23,285 nt of DNA from a virus. Positions 6,701-12,868 of this stretch are shown here, one piece after another; the stretch's first letter is position 1; each line of letters opens with the position of its first letter. A program made the position numbers and the translations under genes. The stretch spans positions 1-23,285 of IMG/VR virus record IMGVR_UViG_3300020034_000182; one strand, 5' to 3'. The notes beneath the pieces were generated by a model, which was given only the letters and a program-made list of their open reading frames with translations, made no database searches and was not told where the DNA came from.

Positions 6701-7455
6701 TGGGAACATGGGATCACAAGTTTCCGAGTAAGGGGGGTGGGTCGGCCAAGCCTGCGAAGGATCTGTTCGAGGGCACCACGATGGCGCTGCCCCGGTGCTA
6801 CGAATCGCATCCGGTGCTGAAGTTCGGGAAGGGGACACTCATTGGCGGGAGTGCCTCCTACCCGAAGTATCGGGCGGACGTCTACGTGAGCCTCCAGTCG
6901 GGGAGCACGAGCGGGCGACAGTCCGACCCGTGGGAAGCGGATCAGAAGGTGCGTGAAGTCTTCTTCGCCATCAGCGATATGGCGGCACCGAAGGACGCCG
7001 AGCGATTCAAGAAGCTGATCGACTACGTGTGCAATCAATTGCACGAGGGCAAGACCGTCCACGTCGGCTGTATCGGAGGCCACGGCCGGACGGGGGTGGT
7101 GCTCTCGGCGGTGGTGGCACAGCTGAAGAAGGAAAAGAATGCCATCCAGTGGGTGCGGAAGCACTACTGTGAGAAGGCGGTGGAGTCCCGCGAGCAAGTG
7201 AAGTTCCTGATGGACCACTACGGGGTCTCCAAGGTGGAGGGCCACAAAGAGGGGGCGCTCGGGAGTGGTACCCTGTTCGGGTCGAAAGGGCTCGGGGGTG
7301 GGATCGTGTCCAAGGCGCTGGCCTACGGGGCGAAGCTGACGCACGCCGAGGAGTTGGTCACGACCATCATTCGGCCCGCGAAGGCGACCGATGCGACGAA
7401 GACGTTCAAGCCGATGGCGTCGGCTCGGAGTCTGTGGAAACCGCCAACGCCTTGA
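6700..7455 (+). CDS. Protein tyrosine/dual-specificity phosphatase-like protein 2
   Basis: 251 residues from ATG 6700, which shares its A with the preceding TGA and has AAAGGA upstream; in-frame codons back to 6646 belong to the previous gene in another frame. VHVGCIGGHGRTG is a complete Cys-x5-Arg loop with Cys124 and Arg130. A preceding segment (ADVYVSLQSG, SDPWEA) may carry the general acid. The C-terminal 60 residues are Gly-rich and low in complexity. It is a paralogue or functional partner of the phosphatase at 4991, sharing the rare GCxGGxGRTG form of the loop. The stop TGA is embedded in the TTGACA of promoter P5. The substrate is unknown. Confidence 0.82.
   Translation: MGTWDHKFPSKGGGSAKPAKDLFEGTTMALPRCYESHPVLKFGKGTLIGGSASYPKYRADVYVSLQSGSTSGRQSDPWEADQKVREVFFAISDMAAPKDAERFKKLIDYVCNQLHEGKTVHVGCIGGHGRTGVVLSAVVAQLKKEKNAIQWVRKHYCEKAVESREQVKFLMDHYGVSKVEGHKEGALGSGTLFGSKGLGGGIVSKALAYGAKLTHAEELVTTIIRPAKATDATKTFKPMASARSLWKPPTP
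7030..7043 (+). repeat. Dispersed 14-bp near-palindrome, copy 3
   Basis: TGCAATCAATTGCA, exact consensus, inside the second phosphatase gene, starting at a first codon position (so it encodes CNQLH rather than the peptides at copies 1 and 2). Confidence 0.85.
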
Positions 7456-7480
7456 CAAATGGGTGAGGTAGTGATATGCT
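7452..7480 (+). promoter_or_regulatory. Sigma-70 promoter P5
   Basis: TTGACA at 7452-7457, 17-bp spacer, TATGCT at 7475-7480. The TGA stop of the upstream gene (7453-7455) lies within the -35 hexamer. Confidence 0.85.
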
Positions 7481-7500
7481 GTCTCCAGTCATTCGGAGTT

Positions 7501-7512
7501 CCAATGGAGTGG
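7501..7512 (+). promoter_or_regulatory. Leader box variant (CCAATGGAGTGG)
   Basis: Ten of twelve bases of the leader box, keeping AATGGAGTG; six bases before ATG 7519. Confidence 0.7.
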
Positions 7513-7518
7513 ATGTAA

Positions 7519-8613
7519 ATGGCGTTCAAAGTGAATCCTGAAGCACAGGCCGTCTTCTTCGAGAAGGTCTTCGGGGTCAGTCACCCGATTACCAACAAGG
7601 TGAAGTCCCTTGTGGCGGTGGGGCTCACCTTCGAGACGCAGCTCTACGCCTGCATCGCGAAGGACAAGACCGGCGACACGCATACCACCCACACGACCAT
7701 TGGCACCACGGCGCTGATCAAGGGCACGGCGAATCCGCTCATGCTGGTGGCCAACAAGGCGACCATTGCGGAGTGGGTGAACGGGCTGTATCAGAAGTTC
7801 GGCTTTGCGGTGCCGGGATCGGAGACGAAGCCGCCTTTTCCGCCCACGGTGAAGAATATTTACGAGCCGAAGACGGGGCAGCCGAAGTCGCATTTCATCG
7901 CGCAGCCGACGTCGGTGCTGAACGCACCCGGCACCACGCTCGATGCGGTGGTGGCGGTGAAGGTGGTGACCATCAGTGGCAACTTGCTGCTCGCCATCAA
8001 GGCGGTGCGGGAAATCACGAGCTGGGGCCTGAAGGATGCGAAGACGTTCGTGGATGCCGTGAAGTTGGGGAGTCCGAAGTATCTCCCGCACATGTCGGCG
8101 ACGGAAGCGATTGAAGCGGTCGCCAAGCTGGCCAGCGTGGGGGTGACGGCGCAAACCGAAGTGCCGAATGAACTCCCCAATGAACTCACGCAGACCACGG
8201 CCCCGTGGATCAATGCGCCAAAGGTGGCCATTCCGGGGCTGAAGAAGCCGCTCGCTAAGGTGGTGCCGCTCCGTGAGGCACAGGCGCTCGGCCAGAAGGT
8301 GAACGGCACGAGCACGGGCTCGGTCTACTACTGCGTGGCCATCAGTGAGTATGTGAAGCTGGCCGCACGCATTCTCAAAGGGGGTTCCATCTCCATCCGA
8401 GCGGAGTGGATCGACAAGACTCCGGCCGCGCAGGCGGAATTGGTGGCGCTGGCGGAGTCCGGGCTCCAGATCAAGGGCACCTACGGCTCTCTGCACCTGA
8501 ACGCGCAGGGGGTTCCGGCCGCACGGGTCATCGGGGCCTTCGTGCTCGGGACGGGGATTAAGTGGTCTGAGATTGTCACCAGCGGGGCGGACTTGAAAGT
8601 AGAGGGGGCCTAA
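7519..8613 (+). CDS. Phage protein with a ribosomal protein L7/L12 C-terminal-like domain
   Basis: 364 residues behind P5 and a leader box. Residues about 138-215 read like the C-terminal domain of ribosomal stalk protein bL12: LLLAIKAVREITSWGLKDAKTFVD aligns with the bL12 pattern (V-I-K-x-VR-x-x-T-G-LGLKEAKxLVE), followed by an acidic/Ala helix (SATEAIEAVAKLASVGVTAQTE). Ile160, Lys161, Arg164 and the Lys of LKDAK match residues that contact translation GTPases in bL12. The N-terminal 130 residues and C-terminal 145 residues are unrelated to bL12. By family knowledge this domain recruits EF-Tu, EF-G and IF2; the phage protein could recruit or sequester such factors (inference). The 8613 stop overlaps the next start (TAATG). 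Confidence 0.75.
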   Translation: MAFKVNPEAQAVFFEKVFGVSHPITNKVKSLVAVGLTFETQLYACIAKDKTGDTHTTHTTIGTTALIKGTANPLMLVANKATIAEWVNGLYQKFGFAVPGSETKPPFPPTVKNIYEPKTGQPKSHFIAQPTSVLNAPGTTLDAVVAVKVVTISGNLLLAIKAVREITSWGLKDAKTFVDAVKLGSPKYLPHMSATEAIEAVAKLASVGVTAQTEVPNELPNELTQTTAPWINAPKVAIPGLKKPLAKVVPLREAQALGQKVNGTSTGSVYYCVAISEYVKLAARILKGGSISIRAEWIDKTPAAQAELVALAESGLQIKGTYGSLHLNAQGVPAARVIGAFVLGTGIKWSEIVTSGADLKVEGA

Positions 8614-8876
8614 TGGTCCACGATGATTCGATACGGATGGACGCACCCGCCGCACAAGAGGAGTTGAAACGCCTCCTCGCGGCGGTGGTGGGGGAGAAAC
8701 GGAAAGGGCCGCTCTTCCCCGCCCTCCCGATGCCGGTGGAGTGGGTGCTGGTGGCGATTGAAGGGAAGCGACGCTGGACGTTCGAGGCGCGGTTCGCGGG
8801 GGAGTTGATTCTGCGCACGCAGATCACGGCGGACTCGATGGCGTTGACGGTGGATATTCTGAAGGAGGCATCATGA
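8613..8876 (+). CDS. Small hypothetical phage protein, 87 residues
   Basis: ATG 8613 overlaps the previous TAA by one base and its TGA overlaps the next ATG (ATGA), so translation is probably coupled. Residues 4-25 (SIRMDAPAAQEELKRLL) loosely echo a stretch in the C-terminal part of the preceding protein (SIRAEW...TPAAQAELVAL), perhaps from a partial duplication. The rest has alternating hydrophobic positions (VEWVLVAIEGKRRWTFEARF) that suggest a beta sheet. No known motif. Confidence 0.7.
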   Translation: MVHDDSIRMDAPAAQEELKRLLAAVVGEKRKGPLFPALPMPVEWVLVAIEGKRRWTFEARFAGELILRTQITADSMALTVDILKEAS

Positions 8877-9280
8877 GTAGCTCGTTGCCGTTCTTTGCGG
8901 CCGACATGCTCGGCCTGACGCTCTTCGCCATCGAAGACACGCTCGAAGCCGCCGAGATTCGGAACCTGAAGGTGGGGCCATGGCGGGTGCCGGTGCAGAT
9001 GGATGCCCGGAAGGACATCGCGACTAATAAGGAGCTGACCTTCTGGGTGCAGATTGCGGGCTTGCGGCTTTACGCCATCGTGCGGGAGACCGAGCAGTTC
9101 CTGATTGTGCTGGACGCGGCGGTGGTGAAGACCTGTGAGAAGGAGACGGGCTTCAAGGCCACGAAACTGAACGCCCGGATTGCAGAAATCCAGCCTGCGA
9201 TGCGCACGGTGTTCAAGTGGGAACAGACTGGTGGACACTGGAAACAAGTGCAGTATGATGGGGGGCCAGAAGGAGTCTAG
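8873..9280 (+). CDS. Hypothetical phage protein, 135 residues
   Basis: ATG 8873 overlaps the preceding TGA and has AAGGAGG upstream (8864-8870). A beta-rich, cytoplasmic-looking protein (KELTFWVQIAGLRLYAIVRETEQFLIVLD) with no Cys pair or catalytic motif. It is the last gene before the polymerase, which starts four bases after its stop. Its operon position suggests, but does not show, a link to the L7/L12-like protein or to replication. Confidence 0.7.
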   Translation: MSSSLPFFAADMLGLTLFAIEDTLEAAEIRNLKVGPWRVPVQMDARKDIATNKELTFWVQIAGLRLYAIVRETEQFLIVLDAAVVKTCEKETGFKATKLNARIAEIQPAMRTVFKWEQTGGHWKQVQYDGGPEGV

Positions 9281-9283
9281 CCT

Positions 9284-11653
9284 GTGATTGCGATTTGGAC
9301 CACGTGTGCCCCGAAGAAAGCCCTGTTCAATCTCTCGCCAGTCTTACGTTCGGTGCCGGATTTGCCCATCGCGGTGGTGAATGACTACTCGGTGCCAGAG
9401 GGCACGACCACCATCCTCGCGTTGGGGGCGCATGCGCTCCGGAGGTTACAAGATGAGAAACTCATAGCCAAGAACCGCACGACCACCAGTTACCGGACCC
9501 TTCCGCTGAATCGGGCGGGGGTGCCGGTGCTGGTGAGTTACAGCCCCGAGATTGGGGAAATCGATCACAGCTACTACGTCGATCTGCTGACCGACGTGAG
9601 CCTCGCGGTACGGCATGCGCTGACGGGGAAGTGGGTGCCGAAGTACGGGACATACCATTACCGGCCGCACTTTGCGGGCCTGATTGCGTCCATTAAGGCC
9701 CAACACGCGGAGACCGGGCAACCGGTCGATGTCTCCGCCGACACTGAGACGCTCGGGCTCGACCCCTACGCCCAGCCGATGCACTTCCCCCCGTTCCCCG
9801 GTGCCTACCTCGTCACCATCCAAGCGACGCATCTCAACGGCACCGCCGACGTCGTGCGGTTCCACGACCGGATGCACGAGCAGCAGTGGTTGAGCGATCC
9901 GGAGTACCGGGCACAGCTGGAATTCCTCCTAACCTGTCCCTACATCAAACTGCGGGGGGCGGACTTCAAGTACGACCAGCATTGGCTGTGGGTGCGGGCG
10001 AAGCTGCGGTGTACCAACTTCGCGCTCGACACCACCATCGTGGGCTCGCTGCTCGATGAGAACCGCAGCAACTCGATGGACGTCCACACCAAAATCTATG
10101 TGCCGGGGATGGCGGGCTACAGCGACCGGTTCGATGCGGAGGTGAACAAGAGTCGCATGGATCAAGTCCCGCCCGAGCAGCTGTTGCCCTACGCCGGGGG
10201 TGACGTCGATGCGAATCTGCAAGTCGCGGCGGTGATGAAGAAGGAGCTGGTGGCGGACTCCCGGCTCGCCGGACTCTACGTCCACATCCTCCGCCCTGCC
10301 AGTCAGGCGTTCGCCGAGCTGGAGCAAGGCGGCATGGTGGTGGATAAGGGGGCGTATGAGGAGCTGAAGGCCGACCTGATGACCGAGCACGTGCGGCTCG
10401 TGAAGGACGCCTGCAAAATCATGGGCGGGCGCATCGTCGCGAAGCACGGCAACCTCCAGCGGCCGGGGGGCATGAACCTGACGAAGGCGTCCATGCTCTG
10501 TGACTTCATGTTCAGTCCGATGGGGCTCAATCTGAAGCCGAAGATGTTCACCGAGAAGCCGGACAAGGACGGCATCAAGCGGCCAAGCACGGCGCAAGAG
10601 CATTTGGAGATGTTCTCGGACGTGCCGGAAGCGAAAGCCTTCATCGCCATCATCAAGGAAGACGGCTCCGTGATGAAGACGTACAACACCTACGTCGTGG
10701 GCTTCCTCGAACATCTGCGCTCGGACGGGCGCTTCCATCCCACGTACTTCCTCTTTGTCGGCAATCAAGCCCATGGCGACGGTGGCGCGCGCACCGGCCG
10801 ACTCTCGTGTAAGGCTCCGGCGTTCCAGACCATCCCGAAGCATACGAAGTGGGCGAAGCGCATTCGGCGCTGCTTCCCTGCTCCTCCCGGCTACGTGCTG
10901 GTGGAGCGAGACTACAGCCAAGGGGAGCTGCGGGTGATCGCCTGCATCGCCAACGAGACCAACATGATCGCCGCCTACAAGGCGGGGCTCGACCTCCACA
11001 TCAAGACGGCGGCACGGTTCTCCGGACACACCTACGAGAGCCTGAAGGCACTGGAGCTGACCGACGAGTACACGTTCAGCGAGACTCGGCAGCTGGGGAA
11101 GGCGGGGAACTTCGGGCTCGTCTTCGGCATGATGGAAGACGGGTTCATCGTCTACGCGAAGCAGAACTACGGGGTGGACCTGACGTGGGATGAGGCCCAC
11201 ACCTTCCGCGAAGGCTACTTTCAAGACTATCCGATGCTGCCGGTTTACCACGTCCAGTACAAGCAGTTCGCACGGGAGCATGGGCATGTCAGGACGCCGC
11301 TGGGGCGCATCCGCCATCTCCCCCTCATCCGGAGTCCCAACAAGGCGTTCGTCTCACAGGCGGAGCGGCAGGCCATCAACAGCCCGGTGCAGGGCACCCT
11401 GACGGACCTGACGCTGTGGACCATCGCGCTGGAGCATCAGGCGGGATTGCACTCAATTGCACCGTGCTTCGGAGCCTGCCATGATTCCGCCTACAACTAT
11501 TGCCCTGAAGATAAGGTAGACGTTTTAGTGCCGCAAATGCTGGATATCATGCAAAATTTGCCGTTTGAAAAAGTCAATTGGCAGCCTCAATTGCAATTTG
11601 TGGCTGACGCCAAAGTCGGCCCTAATATGGCCGATCTTAAAGCGTTCAAATGA
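9284..11653 (+). CDS. DNA polymerase, family A, with 3'-5' proofreading exonuclease
   Basis: 789 residues from GTG 9284, with AGGAG eight bases upstream. Residues 1-125 form an extra N-terminal region with a uracil-DNA-glycosylase-fold look (TTILALGAHALRRL, VPVLVSYSPE). The exonuclease domain has Asp153/Glu155 (SADTET), FKYDQHWLW and Tyr303/Asp307 (YAGGD). The polymerase domain has motif A (ERDYSQGELR, Asp543), motif B (RQLGKAGNFGLVFG; Arg602, Lys606, Phe610, Phe614) and motif C CHDSAY (His733-Asp734-Ser735). Motif B keeps Phe at the position of E. coli Phe762 but has Phe in place of Tyr766. No 5' nuclease domain. The last ~55 codons are markedly AT-richer than the rest (about 44% GC by hand count against about 67% near motif A), joining smoothly to the HNH gene. 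It replicates the phage genome. Confidence 0.95.
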   Translation: MIAIWTTCAPKKALFNLSPVLRSVPDLPIAVVNDYSVPEGTTTILALGAHALRRLQDEKLIAKNRTTTSYRTLPLNRAGVPVLVSYSPEIGEIDHSYYVDLLTDVSLAVRHALTGKWVPKYGTYHYRPHFAGLIASIKAQHAETGQPVDVSADTETLGLDPYAQPMHFPPFPGAYLVTIQATHLNGTADVVRFHDRMHEQQWLSDPEYRAQLEFLLTCPYIKLRGADFKYDQHWLWVRAKLRCTNFALDTTIVGSLLDENRSNSMDVHTKIYVPGMAGYSDRFDAEVNKSRMDQVPPEQLLPYAGGDVDANLQVAAVMKKELVADSRLAGLYVHILRPASQAFAELEQGGMVVDKGAYEELKADLMTEHVRLVKDACKIMGGRIVAKHGNLQRPGGMNLTKASMLCDFMFSPMGLNLKPKMFTEKPDKDGIKRPSTAQEHLEMFSDVPEAKAFIAIIKEDGSVMKTYNTYVVGFLEHLRSDGRFHPTYFLFVGNQAHGDGGARTGRLSCKAPAFQTIPKHTKWAKRIRRCFPAPPGYVLVERDYSQGELRVIACIANETNMIAAYKAGLDLHIKTAARFSGHTYESLKALELTDEYTFSETRQLGKAGNFGLVFGMMEDGFIVYAKQNYGVDLTWDEAHTFREGYFQDYPMLPVYHVQYKQFAREHGHVRTPLGRIRHLPLIRSPNKAFVSQAERQAINSPVQGTLTDLTLWTIALEHQAGLHSIAPCFGACHDSAYNYCPEDKVDVLVPQMLDIMQNLPFEKVNWQPQLQFVADAKVGPNMADLKAFK
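11448..11461 (+). repeat. Dispersed 14-bp near-palindrome, copy 4
   Basis: TGCACTCAATTGCA (C variant, identical to copy 1 through the following CC), inside the polymerase gene just before motif C, starting at a second codon position. A weaker 10/14 match lies at 11582-11595. Confidence 0.8.
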
Positions 11654-11945
11654 CTGGTAAACGCCACGGCCATTGGGGGACTCGAACTTATTGGGCTTGG
11701 GCCAACATGATCCAGAGAGCAACGAATCCAAATATACCCCAAGCAAAAGACTATTCAACACGGGGCATAACCGTGTGTGGGCGTTGGCGGCAGTTTCAAA
11801 ATTTCTTGGTAGATATGGGGGAGTGCCCAGAGGGATTGACGCTTGAACGATTGAATAATGACGGTAGTTACGAGCCCTCTAATTGTAAGTGGGCTACTCG
11901 AAGAGAACAATCTGCAAACAGACGTGTCAGTAATTGGGAGGGGAT
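11485..11945 (+). mobile_element. AT-rich homing-endonuclease insert with polymerase 3' end
   Basis: GC content falls from about 67% (10741-10800) to about 44% (11521-11640) and 48% (11641-11940) by hand count, then returns to the phage norm after about 11950. The low-GC segment begins just after polymerase motif C and ends with the HNH gene. This is the pattern expected when a free-standing homing endonuclease is acquired together with a co-converted piece of the neighbouring target gene. The boundaries are approximate and no terminal repeats are expected or seen. Confidence 0.6.
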
Positions 11946-11949
11946 ATGA
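11650..11949 (+). CDS. Free-standing HNH-type homing endonuclease-like protein
   Basis: 99 residues; ATG 11650 overlaps the polymerase TGA. The layout HGHWGTRTYWAWANMIQR, YSTRGITVCGRW, NFLVDMGECPEGLTLERLNN and SYEPSNCKWATRREQSANRR is that of small phage HNH (His-Me finger) endonucleases, whose core is the RGI.VC.RW...F..DMG.P.G..L.R.....Y.P.NC.W pattern. These enzymes nick or cut a conserved site, often in polymerase or terminase genes, and spread by repair. Codons are AT-rich (TTA, AGA, AAA), unlike the flanks, which supports recent arrival. No group I intron or intein was seen around it, and the polymerase frame is intact. Confidence 0.85.
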   Translation: MTGKRHGHWGTRTYWAWANMIQRATNPNIPQAKDYSTRGITVCGRWRQFQNFLVDMGECPEGLTLERLNNDGSYEPSNCKWATRREQSANRRVSNWEGI

Positions 11950-12209
11950 ATGGTGAAGAGCGGGAACGGTATCGGAAAGCCGCGTGCCGGAAGAGTGGCG
12001 GCACCACGGATATGACCTCGACGGTCCATCCGACGCTCGATGATGAAGCCGCCTTCGTGCAGGTGTCCATCTACGTGACGCAGGCGGAGGCCGACGCGGA
12101 GCTGACCTTCCAGCCGGAGGATCGCACGCCACAATCCCAGCGCGAAGGAGACCATCTGTCGGGGGTCGGTATCCAGACGGCAGCGGACGCGTTTCCAAAA
12201 CGCCCTTGA
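11946..12209 (+). CDS. Small acidic hypothetical protein, 87 residues
   Basis: ATG 11946 forms an ATGA overlap with the HNH stop and has GGAGG four bases upstream. The N-terminus is basic (ERERYRKAACRKSG) and the remainder acidic, with an alternating hydrophobic stretch (AAFVQVSIYVTQAEADAELTF) that suggests a beta-rich core. No known motif. Base composition returns to the phage norm within it. Its TGA (12207-12209) lies inside the TTGACA of promoter P6. Confidence 0.65.
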   Translation: MNGEERERYRKAACRKSGGTTDMTSTVHPTLDDEAAFVQVSIYVTQAEADAELTFQPEDRTPQSQREGDHLSGVGIQTAADAFPKRP

Positions 12210-12234
12210 CAAACTCTTAGAGCTAGACTATACT
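12206..12234 (+). promoter_or_regulatory. Sigma-70 promoter P6
   Basis: TTGACA at 12206-12211, 17-bp spacer, TATACT at 12229-12234; near consensus. It overlaps the upstream stop codon as P5 does and drives the long small-gene operon to 16417. Confidence 0.87.
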
Positions 12235-12252
12235 CACCGCAGTCGTCTCTCT

Positions 12253-12264
12253 TCAATGGAGTGA
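12253..12264 (+). promoter_or_regulatory. Conserved leader box and RBS (TCAATGGAGTGA)
   Basis: Exact leader box, three bases before ATG 12268; GGAG is the Shine-Dalgarno. Confidence 0.75.
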
Positions 12265-12267
12265 AGC

Positions 12268-12474
12268 ATGGACCCAATGGTTTTCAAGCTCTTGCCAATG
12301 ACGCCCGCTGCGTTGTGGCAGCAAGCCTTTCTGACCGCGCTCGCTAAGACGGGGTGTGGCACGGGCGGAGCTGCGTTTGCGGCGGATGAAGCCGTGAAGG
12401 AATATCTCGCGCGCTACACGCTTCGAGATGGTCCGAGCGGACCCCTCGATGACCGTGAGAAGGCGTCCCGATGA
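12268..12474 (+). CDS. Small hypothetical protein, first gene of the P6 operon
   Basis: 68 residues from ATG 12268 behind a perfect leader box. Ala-rich helical protein (TPAALWQQAFLTALAKTG, FAADEAVKEYLARYTL) without a membrane span or catalytic motif. The TGA overlaps the next ATG (ATGA). The function is not recognised. Confidence 0.75.
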   Translation: MDPMVFKLLPMTPAALWQQAFLTALAKTGCGTGGAAFAADEAVKEYLARYTLRDGPSGPLDDREKASR

Positions 12475-12635
12475 CCCGGTGGACCAAGGCTGATGCCGGT
12501 CGTCTGACAGAGATTCAGACCTTGCTGGAGAAAGCGGGTCAGAATCGCTCTGATGAAGTGCGGGCCGCGCTGCTCTCGACGGCACACGAGAAGTTGGCAC
12601 ATCTTGTTACCTCGTTGTGGACACGGGAGTTCTAA
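12471..12635 (+). CDS. Small helical hypothetical protein, 54 residues
   Basis: ATG 12471 overlaps the preceding TGA, and its TAA shares an A with the next ATG (TAATG). The product (MTRWTKADAGRLTEIQ...SLWTREF) is predicted mostly helical with heptad-like hydrophobics. No motif. Reality is supported by position between two coupled genes and by codon use like its neighbours. Confidence 0.68.
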   Translation: MTRWTKADAGRLTEIQTLLEKAGQNRSDEVRAALLSTAHEKLAHLVTSLWTREF

Positions 12636-12868
12636 TGATCAGTCATAACACCGAGGAGAAGTTGCTGACCGCTGCGCAGGTAGGGTTGGCGATCCTGCCC
12701 ATCGTGTTCTTCGTGGTGATGGGCGTCAAAGCTGCGCGTCTAGACGCAGACTGTCTGAGAGCCGGATATCCTAACTCGAAGATGACGTGGAACCTCGAAG
12801 GCTACTGCGTGAAGCGCGTGGATCAGACCGACACGGTGGTGCCGATTGACACGGTGAGGGGACGATGA
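12635..12868 (+). CDS. Small single-span membrane protein, 77 residues
   Basis: ATG 12635 at a TAATG junction is preferred over TTG 12617 in the same frame. Residues 12-35 (LTAAQVGLAILPIVFFVVMGVKAA) form one transmembrane helix; the C-terminal ~40 residues hold two Cys (ADCLRAGYPN, GYCVKR) that could form a disulfide if periplasmic. Topology N-in/C-out would place them outside. I recall similar C..GYP...YC small phage membrane proteins without a known role. Host-envelope action or superinfection exclusion are possibilities only. Confidence 0.72.
   Translation: MISHNTEEKLLTAAQVGLAILPIVFFVVMGVKAARLDADCLRAGYPNSKMTWNLEGYCVKRVDQTDTVVPIDTVRGR

Noticed and set aside
7489-8655. 388-codon minus-strand ORF opposite the L7/L12-domain gene
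   Set aside because: Arg/His-rich shadow; the + strand gene has promoter, leader box and a recognisable domain.
9929-11317. 462-codon minus-strand ORF opposite the polymerase
   Set aside because: Shadow of the polymerase frame; polymerase motifs on the + strand are unambiguous.
11582-11595. CAGCCTCAATTGCA as a further dispersed-repeat copy
   Set aside because: Only 10 of 14 bases match, and it lies in the AT-rich imported segment; kept only as a note with copy 4.
11650-11949. A group I intron or intein associated with the HNH gene
   Set aside because: The polymerase frame is continuous through motif C to its stop and the HNH gene lies downstream with its own start; no splice-block residues or intron fold were seen.
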